Shown piece by piece: positions 18,702 through 28,100 of a stretch of DNA of 64,000 nt (its first letter is position 1; every line of letters begins with the position of its first letter). Location of the stretch: positions 1,674,001-1,738,000 of the forward strand of contig NZ_CP042218.1 in NCBI RefSeq assembly GCF_007795095.1, written 5' to 3'. Source of the stretch: Luteimonas granuli. Its GTDB lineage: Bacteria; Pseudomonadota; Gammaproteobacteria; Xanthomonadales; Xanthomonadaceae. Below the pieces are notes generated by a model, which was given only the letters and a program-made list of their open reading frames with translations, did no database searches and was not told the origin of the DNA. A program made the position numbers and the translations under genes.

Positions 18702-19064
18702 ATGTCCGCGATTGATTCGTACGCCGAGCTCACCCGCAGGGTCTCGAAGAACCTGACCCCGCTGCGCACCCACAACGCCGATGTCATGCAGGGCTTCGGC
18801 GCGCTGAGCAAGGCCGCGCTGGCGCCGGGGGTGCTCGACGAGAAGACCAAGGAACTGATCGCGATGGCGATCGGCGTGGCCAGTCGCTGCGACGCCTGCC
18901 TGGGTTTCCACGCCAAGGCGCTGGTGCGCCTCGGGGCGACGCCGGAAGAGTTCCGCGAGATGCTGGGCGTGGCGGTGTACATGGGCGGCGGCCCGTCGCT
19001 GATGTACGCGGCCAACGCCATGGCGGCGTTCGAAGAGTTCAGCGGCGACGCCCGGCGCGACTGA
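18702..19064 (+). CDS. Carboxymuconolactone decarboxylase/AhpD-like protein
   Basis: 120 residues, one CMD domain. The AhpD-type redox motif is CDACLGFH (Cys63, Cys66, His70), which in AhpD supports alkylhydroperoxidase activity. A strong ribosome site (AGGAGGAAA) precedes the ATG at 18702. It lies 46 bases after the persulfide sensor in the same direction and is probably co-transcribed with it, so it may be part of the sulfur and thiol stress response. It is a thiol-redox protein; the substrate is not known. Confidence 0.85.
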   Translation: MSAIDSYAELTRRVSKNLTPLRTHNADVMQGFGALSKAALAPGVLDEKTKELIAMAIGVASRCDACLGFHAKALVRLGATPEEFREMLGVAVYMGGGPSLMYAANAMAAFEEFSGDARRD

Positions 19065-19067
19065 GCC

Positions 19068-19271
19068 TCACGCCGGGCGGTGGTCCTGCCCGGCCGCCTC
19101 CGGATGCCGCTCCAGCCACCTGGCGAGCCGTTCCCGGTAGTCCAGCAGTTCCTCGGTGTAGGTGTCGTTGACGCAAGGATCGCAGCCGCTGTCGCAGCAG
19201 TCGCCCGGGAGGGGCGGCTCCGGCGGGGCGGGGCGCGGATCGTTGTCGATCGTGTGAAGGACCTTGTTCAT
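19068..19271 (-). CDS. Small cysteine-rich oxidoreductase-like protein
   Basis: 67 residues. The compact cluster GDCCDSGCDPCVNDTYTEEL (Cys25, 26, 30, 33) followed by a charged helix matches the Oxidoreductase-like N-terminal domain family (Pfam PF09791), small proteins of unknown function. Start chosen at the ATG 19271; an in-frame ATG at 19328 exists but would overlap the 5' part of the divergent M20 gene region. It ends four bases from the end of the AhpD-like gene, convergent with it. Confidence 0.7.
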   Translation of the reverse strand: MNKVLHTIDNDPRPAPPEPPLPGDCCDSGCDPCVNDTYTEELLDYRERLARWLERHPEAAGQDHRPA

Positions 19272-19401
19272 ACGAGGCCATTGTCCCACTCCGGGCGCGC
19301 GCATGGTCTGGCCGACCATCGACTTCACCGCCGACCGGGGATGGGCGGAGGCCGACGGTCCCGCGGGTCGCTATGGTGTGGCGATCCAGGGGAGAGACAT
19401 C

Positions 19402-20898
19402 ATGCGAAACGACTTGGTCCTCATGCGGGCGATCCACCGATCTCCGGCCGCGAGGCGCATATGCTTCACCGCCGCCTTGATGCTTGGTCTCGCCGGGGCG
19501 GCGGTCGCGCATGCGTCGGACCTGGCCGGCGCGCAGGCGCGGGTGCGTGCGGACGTGGAGGCGTGGGCCGCGCCGCAGGCGGCGCTGGCGCAGGCCATCT
19601 GGGAGAAGCCGGAGCTGGGCTACCAGGAATTCGCGGCCTCGTCGCTGCTGCAGGACCGCCTGCGCGCCGCGGGTTTCCGCATCGAACACGGGGTCGCGGG
19701 CATGCCCACCGCCTTCGTCGCGCGCGCGGGACGGCGCGGGAGCGGCCCGGTGATCGCCCTGCTCGCGGAAATGGACGCGCTTCCGGGAGCTTCGCAGCAG
19801 GCCGTGGCGGAGCCTTCGCCGCTCCCCGGGCATGATGCCGGGCACGCCTGCGGGCACAACCTGTTCGGCGCAGCGGCCGTGGGCGCGGCGCGCGCGCTGG
19901 CCCGCTGGCTGGCGGAGAGCGGTACGGACGGCGAGATCCGGGTATACGGGACCCCGGCCGAGGAAGGCGGCTCGGGCAAGGTGTTCATGGTGCGCGCCGG
20001 CCTGTTCGACGATGTCGACGCCGTGCTGCACTGGCACCCGTCGGACGCCAACTCCGCCGCCCAGTCCACCAGCCTGGCGAACGTCAGCGGCAAGTTCCGC
20101 TTCAGTGGCACGGCGTCGCACGCGGCGATCGCGCCCGAGCGCGGCCGGTCGGCGCTCGACGGGGTCGAGGCCCTGAACCACATGGCCAACCTGTTGCGCG
20201 AGCACGTGCCCGACGGCACCCGCATCCACTACGCGATCACCGACGGCGGCCGGGCACCCAACGTGGTGCCGGCGCGCGCCGAGGTCTATTACTACGTGCG
20301 CCATGTGGACGGCGGGGTCGTGCGCGACGTGTTCGACCGGCTGCAGGCGGCGGCGCAGGGCGCCGCGATGGGCACCGGCACCCGCGTCGAGTTCGAGCCG
20401 CTGGGCGGAGTGCACGCACTGTTGCCCAACGACACCCTCGGACGGGTGCTGGACCGCGCGCTGCGCGCCGTCGGCGGCGTGGACTACGATGCGGTCGAAC
20501 TGGACTTCGCGATGCGGTTGCAGGAGTCGCTCGAACGCCGCCCCGCGCTGGAGTCCGCGCGCGGGATCGCGCCCTACCGCGACGACGTCGCGGGCCTGGC
20601 CTCGACCGACGTCGGGGACGTCAGTCGAGTGGTGCCCACCGCGGGCGTGTCCACGGCCACGTGGATTGCGGGCACTCCGGCGCACAGCTGGCAGGCGGTC
20701 TCCGCCTCGGGGTCGTCGATCGGCCACCGGGGTGCCCTGAACGCCGCATCGACGCTGGCCATGGCCACGGTCGAACTCTTCCTCTCACCCGATCTGCTGC
20801 GGGAGGCGCGCGCCGAATTCCAGCGGCGCCGGGGTCCTGAGCCCTACCGACCGCTGCTTCGCCGGGACGACCCTCCGCTCGACTATCGGCGTCCCTGA
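19402..20898 (+). CDS. Periplasmic M20-family amidohydrolase/peptidase (AbgB-like)
   Basis: 498 residues. Signal peptide near residues 15-36 (LMLGLAGAAVAHA). Metal ligands of the M20 family are seen: GHDAGHACGHN with His and Cys for the metal pair, the acidic pair in TPAEEGGSGK, and HWHPSD. A dimerisation insert follows (VSGKFRFSGTASHAA). The nearest characterised relatives are the AbgA/AbgB p-aminobenzoyl-glutamate hydrolase group and aminoacyl-amide hydrolases, so an amide or peptide is the likely substrate. The ATG at 19402 has a ribosome site (GGGGAGAG); an upstream ATG at 19264 would move the signal peptide inside. Confidence 0.86.
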   Translation: MRNDLVLMRAIHRSPAARRICFTAALMLGLAGAAVAHASDLAGAQARVRADVEAWAAPQAALAQAIWEKPELGYQEFAASSLLQDRLRAAGFRIEHGVAGMPTAFVARAGRRGSGPVIALLAEMDALPGASQQAVAEPSPLPGHDAGHACGHNLFGAAAVGAARALARWLAESGTDGEIRVYGTPAEEGGSGKVFMVRAGLFDDVDAVLHWHPSDANSAAQSTSLANVSGKFRFSGTASHAAIAPERGRSALDGVEALNHMANLLREHVPDGTRIHYAITDGGRAPNVVPARAEVYYYVRHVDGGVVRDVFDRLQAAAQGAAMGTGTRVEFEPLGGVHALLPNDTLGRVLDRALRAVGGVDYDAVELDFAMRLQESLERRPALESARGIAPYRDDVAGLASTDVGDVSRVVPTAGVSTATWIAGTPAHSWQAVSASGSSIGHRGALNAASTLAMATVELFLSPDLLREARAEFQRRRGPEPYRPLLRRDDPPLDYRRP

Positions 20899-20916
20899 GG
20901 CAGGGCGCGCAAGGCT

Positions 20917-23313
20917 TCAGGGTTTGCGTGCGCGGGCGAACGCTTCGGCCAGGGCGCTGTTCGGCGGGGGTGAGGCGGGACGCGCTGCGCCGCCGCCTGC
21001 TCGAGCCTCGCCGCCGCGGCGACCACCGCCCCCTCCGGGGCGGCCGCGACCCCGCTCATCCCGCCCATCGCGCGCCCCGGCGTCGCGGCGCGCGCCGGGC
21101 TGCCGTTCTTCGCGCGGCGCGGGCGTGTCGTCCAGCCGGCGCGTCAATGCGATGCGCTTGCGCGCGACGTCCACCTCCAGGACCTTCACCTTGACGATGT
21201 CGCCGGCCTTCACCACGTCGCGGGGGTCCTTCACGTAGCGGTCGGACAGCGCGGAAATGTGGACCAGGCCGTCCTGGTGCACGCCGATGTCGACGAAGGC
21301 CCCGAAGGCGGCGACGTTGCTGACCACGCCCTCCAGGATCATCCCCTCGCGCAGATCCTTGATGTCCTCCACGCCCTCGGCGAACTTCGCCGCCTTGAAC
21401 TCGGGGCGCGGGTCGCGGCCGGGCTTCTCGAGTTCGGCCAGGATGTCGCGCACGGTGGGTTCGCCGAAGCGCTCGTCGACGTAGTCGCCGGCCTTCAGCG
21501 TGCGCACGAAGGACGCATCGCCGACCAGGGCGCGCACGTCGCGCCCGCAGGCCTTCACGATGCGCTCGACCACCGGATAGGCCTCGGGATGCACGGCGGA
21601 GGCGTCCAGCGGTTCGTCGCCGTCGGCGATGCGCAGGAAGCCGGCGCACTGCTCGAAGGTCTTCCCGCCCAGCCGCGGCACCTTCAGCAGGTCCTGCCTG
21701 CGCCGGAACGGCCCGTTGGCGTCGCGGTGGGCGACGATGTTCGCCGCCACCGTCGCCGACAGCCCCGACACGCGCGACAGCAGCGCGCCGGAGGCGGTGT
21801 TCACGTGCACGCCCACGGCGTTCACGCAGTCCTCCACCCGGGCGTCGAGCGCGCGGGCGAGCCGGGACTGGTCGACGTCGTGCTGGTACTGGCCGACGCC
21901 GATCGCCTTCGGTTCGATCTTCACCAGCTCGGCGAGCGGATCCTGCAGGCGGCGTGCGATCGACACCGCGCCGCGCAGCGAGACGTCGAGGTCAGGGAAT
22001 TCCCTGGCCGCCGTCTCCGAAGCCGAGTACACCGAGGCGCCGGCCTCGCTGACCACGATCTTCTGCATGGCCAGCTCCGGCGCGAGCCTGAGCAGGTCGG
22101 CGGCGAGCCGGTCGGTCTCGCGGCTCGCGGTGCCGTTGCCGATCGCGACCAGCTGCACGCCGTGCGCGGTGCAGAGCTTCCTCAAGGTGGCCAGCGACTG
22201 GTCCCACTGCCGGCGCGGCTCGTGCGGGTAGATGGTGTCGGTGGCGACCAGCTTGCCGGTGGCGTCGACCACGGCCACCTTCACGCCGGTGCGCAGTCCG
22301 GGATCGAGGCCGAGCACCGCCTTCGGGCCCGCGGGCGCGGCCAGCATCAGGTCCTCGAGGTTGTCGCCGAACACCGCGATGGCCTCGGTCTCGGCCTTCT
22401 CGCGCGCCTGCGCGAACAGGTCGAGCATGAGGTGAAGCTGCAGCTTGGCGCGCCAGGCCAGCCGGCAGGCGTTGAGCAGCCAGGCATCGGCGGCGCGGCC
22501 CACGTTGCGGATGCCGGCCTTGAGCGCGACGCGGCCCTCGGCGTACGCGTTGCCGGCCTCCACGTCGGCGCCGGGCTCGAGCTCGAGCTGCAGGAACTCC
22601 TCGCGGCGGCCGCGGAACAGGGCCAGCAGGCGGTGCGAGGGGATCTTCGCCAGCGGTTCGGCGTGATCGAAGTAGTCGCGGAACTTCTCGCCGGCGGCCT
22701 CCTTGCCCTCGACCACCTTCGACCGTATGAGGCCGCAGTCGGCGAGCCAGTCGCGCAGTTCGCCGATCAGCGCCGCATCCTCGCCCCAGCGCTCGAGCAG
22801 GATCGCGCGCGCGCCCTCCAGCGCGGCCTTCGGATCGGCGACGCCCTTGTCGGCGTCGACGAACCGCAGCGCGAACTCCTCCGGCACCTGCGTCGGATCG
22901 GCCAGCAGGCCGTCGGCCAGCGGCTCCAGTCCGGCCTCGCGCGCGATCTGCGCGCGCGTGCGGCGCTTCGGCTTGTACGGCAGGTAGAGGTCCTCCAGCC
23001 GCGCCTTGCTGTCGGCGCCCTCGATGTCGGCGCGCAGCTCGTCGCTCAGCTTGCCTTGCTCATCGATGCTGGCCAGGATCGCGGCGCGGCGATCCTCGAG
23101 TTCGCGCAGATAGCCCAGGCGCGTTTCCAGGTCGCGCAGCTGGGTATCGTCCAGGCCGCCGGTGACCTCCTTGCGGTAGCGGGCGATGAAGGGCACGGTC
23201 GCGCCTTCGTCGAGCAGGCCGACGGCGGCCTCGACCTGGGCGCGCTGCGCGCCGATCTCGCCGGCGATGGTCTGGGCGATCTTGCGCGCGAGCGCGGGGG
23301 AGAGTTCAGGCAT
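20917..23313 (-). CDS. tex: Tex-family transcription accessory protein
   Basis: 798 residues. Tex-like N-terminal domain (about 1-200), central RNase H-like fold ([19 protein letters not shown], about 330), helix-hairpin-helix region ([11 protein letters not shown]) and a C-terminal S1 RNA-binding domain ([20 protein letters not shown]). A basic Gly/Arg-rich tail follows, longer than in E. coli YhgF. Tex binds nucleic acid and influences transcription and RNA decay. The ATG at 23313 is preferred to the GTG at 23316. Confidence 0.93.
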   Translation of the reverse strand: MPELSPALARKIAQTIAGEIGAQRAQVEAAVGLLDEGATVPFIARYRKEVTGGLDDTQLRDLETRLGYLRELEDRRAAILASIDEQGKLSDELRADIEGADSKARLEDLYLPYKPKRRTRAQIAREAGLEPLADGLLADPTQVPEEFALRFVDADKGVADPKAALEGARAILLERWGEDAALIGELRDWLADCGLIRSKVVEGKEAAGEKFRDYFDHAEPLAKIPSHRLLALFRGRREEFLQLELEPGADVEAGNAYAEGRVALKAGIRNVGRAADAWLLNACRLAWRAKLQLHLMLDLFAQAREKAETEAIAVFGDNLEDLMLAAPAGPKAVLGLDPGLRTGVKVAVVDATGKLVATDTIYPHEPRRQWDQSLATLRKLCTAHGVQLVAIGNGTASRETDRLAADLLRLAPELAMQKIVVSEAGASVYSASETAAREFPDLDVSLRGAVSIARRLQDPLAELVKIEPKAIGVGQYQHDVDQSRLARALDARVEDCVNAVGVHVNTASGALLSRVSGLSATVAANIVAHRDANGPFRRRQDLLKVPRLGGKTFEQCAGFLRIADGDEPLDASAVHPEAYPVVERIVKACGRDVRALVGDASFVRTLKAGDYVDERFGEPTVRDILAELEKPGRDPRPEFKAAKFAEGVEDIKDLREGMILEGVVSNVAAFGAFVDIGVHQDGLVHISALSDRYVKDPRDVVKAGDIVKVKVLEVDVARKRIALTRRLDDTPAPREERQPGARRDAGARDGRDERGRGRPGGGGGRRGGEARAGGGAARPASPPPNSALAEAFARARKP

Positions 23314-23409
23314 CACGTTGCTGCATCGTGCGACAGGCGCCGCGGAACCACCGATTGTCCCCCCCGTCCGCCGCCTGCGGAACCCGTTGACAGCGCGCTC
23401 CCTCCGCGG

Positions 23410-23856
23410 TCAGGCGCGCCGGACCACCGTGTCGTCGTCGGTCCGGCGCCGCCATGGCAGCGGGATGCCGAACAGCATCAGCGCGGCCCAGGCGAGGCGG
23501 CTGGACAGGCTTTCGCGGCTGGGTGGCTGCAGCGCGGGGTCGTGCCCGCGTTCGCCGTCCCGGCCTTCATGGGCGCCGCCCGCGACCTCTCCGCGACCCT
23601 CGATGCCGGCCTCGGGCCAGGCGGTGTCGTCGAGTGCGTAATCGCCCGCATCCAGCGCCGCCAGCACCCGCCGCGCATGCACCACCTGCTCGTCGGGCAC
23701 GCGCAGGCGCATGCCGCCGATCGCCAGCCGCCACTCCCAGTTGGCGATCGCGGTGCCGGTGTCGTCCAGGCGCGCCGGAATGCCCTCGGCCTGCAGCAGG
23801 CCGAGCGCCAGCTGGGCCTCGATCGGATCGGTATAGGCGGCGACGGTGGTGAACAT
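23410..23856 (-). CDS. DUF2007 protein with C-terminal membrane helix
   Basis: 148 residues. The N-terminal DUF2007 domain (about 1-70, TVAAYTDPIEAQLALGLLQAEGIPARL) resembles PII-like fold regulatory domains. A polar linker and one C-terminal membrane helix (LAWAALMLFGIPLPW) follow. The gene is divergent from the sialidase-fold lipoprotein, only 27 bases away. Function unknown. Confidence 0.8.
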   Translation of the reverse strand: MFTTVAAYTDPIEAQLALGLLQAEGIPARLDDTGTAIANWEWRLAIGGMRLRVPDEQVVHARRVLAALDAGDYALDDTAWPEAGIEGRGEVAGGAHEGRDGERGHDPALQPPSRESLSSRLAWAALMLFGIPLPWRRRTDDDTVVRRA

Positions 23857-23871
23857 GGGCGGGGCCTACGG

Positions 23872-23877
23872 TACGCT
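23872..23877 (+). promoter_or_regulatory. -10 box TACGCT six bases before the lipoprotein start
   Basis: TACGCT ends six bases before the ATG at 23884 and there is no ribosome site, so transcription would start at or next to the ATG (leaderless). No convincing -35 box. The same spacing is seen before tamA, tdk and the YgjP-like gene. Confidence 0.4.
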
Positions 23878-23883
23878 CGCGCC

Positions 23884-25194
23884 ATGCGTATCGCCATCCT
23901 CGCTTCTGTCGTGCTTGCCCTCGCCGCGGGCTGTGGGGCCGAAGCGCCCGCGCCGGCCGCCTCCGTCCCTGATTCCGCCCCCGGCGCCGATCCAGCCGTC
24001 GAGCGCCTGGTGGAGCAGTGGCCTCTGCCAGCCATGCTCGCCGGGTCCGCGATGCCGGACCTCGTCGCCGCCGGCGACCGCAGGCTGCTGCTGTCCTGGG
24101 TGAACTCGCAGCGCGGGCGCCGCCACATCCTGCAGTTCTCCAGCTACGACCTGAACGCCTCGCGCTGGGAAATGGCGCCCGCGACCATCGCGGTGGGCAA
24201 CAGCATGTTCGTGAACTGGGCCGACACGCCGCACATCATGTCCACGCCCGACGGCGCGCTGTGGGCGCACTGGCTGCAGAAGAACGGCGAAGCGCCCTAT
24301 GCCTACGACGTCCGGCTGGCGCGCTCGAGCGACGGCGGCCGCAACTGGAGCGCGCCGGTGAGTCCGCACGACGACGGCACGCAGACCGAGCACGGCTTCG
24401 TGTCGATGTGGCCGCAGGGACCGGGCGCGCTCGGCATCGCCTGGCTCGATGGCCGCAATACCGCCGGCGGCACGCACGCCGGGCACGCCACGGGTGCCAT
24501 GTCGCTGCGCGCCGCGAGCTTCGACGGCGCCCTGCGCAAGGATGCCGAGGTCGGGATCGACGCCAGCGTCTGCGACTGCTGCCAGACCAGCGCCGCGGTC
24601 ACCGCCCGCGGCCCGCTGCTGGTCTACCGCGACCGCACCGACGGCGAGGTCCGCGACATCTTCGCCACGCGCCTGGACGGGGACGCCTGGACCGCGCCGA
24701 AGCCGGTGCACGCCGACGGCTGGGTGATGCCGGCCTGTCCGGTCAACGGCCCGGCGGTGGCGGCCGAAGGCGAGGCCGCGGTGGTCGCCTGGTACACCGC
24801 CGCGGACGGCGACACGCCGGAAGTGCGCATCGCCCACAGCGTCGACGCCGGCGACGGTTTCTCCGCGCCGCTCACGCTCGACCGCGGCGAGGCGGTGCAG
24901 GGACGCGTGGCCGTGGCCCTGGGCGCTGGCCAGGCCTGGGTCCTCTGGATGCGCGAAGACGGCGACGGCCAGTCGCTCTGGCTCTCGCGGCGTTCGCCCG
25001 ACCTGGCGATCGAACACCAGCGCATCGAGGTCGCCAGGCTCGCCGGCCGCGGCCGCGGCACCGGCTTTCCGCAGCTGGCGGTGGCGGACGGCATTGCCCA
25101 TGTGGTGTGGACCGATGTGGAAGACGGTGTCGCCGGACTCCACGGCGCCCGCATCGTCCCTCGCGGCCCGGGCGGATCCGGCGCGGCCCGCTAG
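23884..25194 (+). CDS. Sialidase-fold (BNR-type) lipoprotein
   Basis: 436 residues. Signal peptide with lipobox LAAGC (Cys at about 17) for lipid anchoring. The chain is a series of beta-propeller blades with BNR-like Ser-x-Asp-x-Gly-x-x-Trp motifs (SSDGGRNWSAP, HSVDAGDGFSAP). An unusual CDCC cluster (VCDCCQTS) lies mid-protein. Sialidase superfamily proteins of this sort are not necessarily sialidases, and the Arg triad cannot be checked by eye. Its start is 27 bases from the divergent DUF2007 gene and it overlaps the tamB stop tail-to-tail by four bases. Confidence 0.75.
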   Translation: MRIAILASVVLALAAGCGAEAPAPAASVPDSAPGADPAVERLVEQWPLPAMLAGSAMPDLVAAGDRRLLLSWVNSQRGRRHILQFSSYDLNASRWEMAPATIAVGNSMFVNWADTPHIMSTPDGALWAHWLQKNGEAPYAYDVRLARSSDGGRNWSAPVSPHDDGTQTEHGFVSMWPQGPGALGIAWLDGRNTAGGTHAGHATGAMSLRAASFDGALRKDAEVGIDASVCDCCQTSAAVTARGPLLVYRDRTDGEVRDIFATRLDGDAWTAPKPVHADGWVMPACPVNGPAVAAEGEAAVVAWYTAADGDTPEVRIAHSVDAGDGFSAPLTLDRGEAVQGRVAVALGAGQAWVLWMREDGDGQSLWLSRRSPDLAIEHQRIEVARLAGRGRGTGFPQLAVADGIAHVVWTDVEDGVAGLHGARIVPRGPGGSGAAR

Positions 25195-28100
25195 CGCTCG
25201 TGGCGGTAGTTGATCGAACCGCGGCTCTCCACGGTGCTCGATTCGATCTCGACGTCGAAGCCCTTGCGCAGCAGGTACTTGAGCGTCAGCACCTGGCCGG
25301 TGCCGAGCAGCGACACGCCGAAGCCGACATAGAGCCGGGGTGAAAGCTGCTTGCCGATGCCGAACACGCTGCCACCGAGCGCGCGCGACTGGGTGACGCC
25401 GGCATCGTCGAGGCCGATCTGCTTTCCGAGCTGCCCGGCCAGCAGGCTTCCGCCGGCATTGAGCGCGGCCGACGCGGCATCGAGGTCGCTGGCCTGGCGA
25501 CCGCTCAGGCTCGACAAGGGCCGGCCCAGGGCGAGGTAGGCCAGGGCCTCGGACTCGTCGCTGGCGGGATTCGTCCACACCTGCGCGCGTGGAGCCGAGG
25601 CGCGGCCGCTGACGTCGATGCCGGCGGTGATCTCGCCCACGCGGCGTTCGGCGCGGATGTCGAGCACCGGGTCGGAGACCGGCGTGTTCGACCAGACCAT
25701 CCGGCCGCGGGTGATCGCCAGCTCCTGGCCGTAGGCCTCGTAGCGCCCGGCGACCTCGAGCAGGCCGTGGCCGGTCATCTCGCGGCCGGCGCGCGAGACC
25801 ACGCGCAGTTCGCCGGTCAGCCGCCCTTCGAGGCCGAAACCGTCGAGATGGACGTCGTCGCCCATGGCCAGCGCAAGGTCGAGTTCCATCGGCAGCGCCG
25901 GCCCGGCCTCGGGATCCACCGGATCCAGGACCACCACGTCCGGCGAGGCGGAGACGCCGTCGCTCAGCCGCTCGAGGTCCATGCGCGCGCTCGGCACCAG
26001 CACCCGGCCGGCGACCTGCAGCGGCCGGCCGGCGGCGTAGCGCAGCTCGACGTCCGGGCTGGCCACGGCGCGCAGGTCGCGGGTGTCGGAGACCAGCACG
26101 TCGTCGCCGTGCACCCGCAGCAGCAGCGGCGCGCCCGGGGTGCGCCAGTCGAGGCTGCCGTCGATCGCCAGCCGGCCCTCGCCGCCGGTGCCCAGGCGAC
26201 CGCTGATCGACGCGCTGCCGTCGGGCCGCGCATCGAGCCGCGCCTCGCCGTCAACGATGGCGATCGCCAGCGCGGGGATCTCGGCGCCGAAACCGGTGAG
26301 CGCGGCGCTGCCGCCGATGGTGGGCTGCGCGCGCGTCCCGGCGAGGCGGATGTCGGCGTCCAGGCGCCCGGTGGGCGAAACGATGTCGGGCGAGAACAGC
26401 TCCAGCCAGGTCAGCTCGCTGGTGGCCGCGGCGACCGAACCTTCCAGCGGCGCCCAGGCGTCCCAGCCGGTGCGCAGCGTCGCATCGATCCGGCCGCTGC
26501 CGTTGAAGCCCAGGCCCAGGGTGGCGGAGATGCGGCGGGCATCGAACCCGGCCTCCAGCGTCAGGCCGGCGTAGGACATCACGTCGCGGCCCGAACGCGG
26601 GCCGGTGCGCAGCGCTCCCCCGGCGGAGGCGACGTCCAGATGGCCCTGCCAGGCCCGGCCCGCGGGACGCAGCCGGCCGTCGAGGTCGATGTCTCCCTCG
26701 AGATGCCAGGGACGCCCGGTTTCCTGCTTCGGCAGGTAGGGTGCGAGCAGGGCCAGCGGCAGCTGCCTGCCGTCGATGGACAGGCCCTGCCGGGGCCAGT
26801 CGGCGCTGGCGCAGAGATATCCGCCGACGTCCGCCGCCAGGCAGGCCGGTGACAGCGTCCAGCGTGCGCCCGCGCCCTGCGCCAAGATGGCCGCGGACTG
26901 CAGCCGCCAGGCCGCGCCCGGCGACGGCGCGATCTCCAGTGCCTCCAGCGCGCCCCGCCACAGGCCGTTGCCGCCGCGCCGCGCGCTGCCCGACAGCGCG
27001 GCCCGGCCGATGTCGCCGCTGGCCGCGGCGTCGAGCCGCAGGTCCTCCACCGCACCGCGCGCGCGCAGCGTCAGCGTCTCCAGCGCGAGGCCGGCCTGCA
27101 CGCCGTCGGCGTCGAGGGCCAGTTCGCCCCCGCCACCGCGCCAGGGCAGATGTCCGCGCAGGCGGAGGCGGCCGGCCGAGTAGTCGCCATGGCGCAGGCC
27201 GCTGCCGTCCAGGTCGGTGTGCAGGTCGGGACGGTCGCGGGCCCCGCTGAGCTCGAGCCTGCCCTCGAGGCGGCCGGCCGCCCCGGGCACCAGGTCGTCG
27301 AGGCGCAGCGGTGCCAGCGAGGCCTGGATGTCGAAGCGTTCGCCGACCCGGCCACGGGCGTCGACGCGGCTCCCGCCGATGCCGAGCGCGGCCTCGCCTT
27401 CATAGCCCGCCTGCGCCGTGCCGCCGGGCGCGGCGCCGTGCATGGCGAAGCGGGCCTGGCCCGCCAGCCGGCGCCCGCGCAGCTGTCCTCCAAGCTGCCC
27501 GACCTCGACCGCCAGCTCCAGGCCCCCGTCGTCGCGCGTGCTGCCGGTACTCGCGAGCCGGCCGTCGATGGCGCCGTCGAAGCCGGGCGCGAAGTAACCG
27601 GGATCGAAGCCGGCCAGCCCGGCGTCGATCGTCCATGCCAGCGATGGCGACCAGTCCACGCGGCCGCTGCCTTCCAGGCGCCCGCCGGGCGTGCGCGCGA
27701 CCAGGCGGTCGAATCCGACGCCCCCCCGGTTGCCGCGGCCGCGAAGCTCCACCTCGGCCGCATCGCCGTTGCGGCGCAGCGTGGCCTTGCCCACCAGCGC
27801 CCAGCGCGCGGCGGTGCCTGCCAGGCCGATGTCGGCGTCGGCGCGCACCGTGGCCGCCGGGTCGGGCGCGGCGCCCTCCGTGGCCGGTGCCCAGGCCAGG
27901 CCCCGTGCGGCGAGGGCGTAGCGGACGTCGGCGGCCGCCGGGTCGGCGAAGTCGCCGCGGCCGGTCACGGTGATCCGTCCCTCCAGCAGGTCCACCACCA
28001 GGGGGTCGAACTCCAGTACCTGCCCGTCCAGCACCACCACCGAGGGCCGGATCGTGGCGCGGTATCCGCCGCGGGCGATGTCCCCCCGCACGGTCGCGCG

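Noticed and set aside
21259-23883. Long plus-strand frame opposite tex joined to the sialidase-like gene
   Set aside because: The first 870 codons are shadow of tex; the real protein begins at 23884 with a signal peptide.
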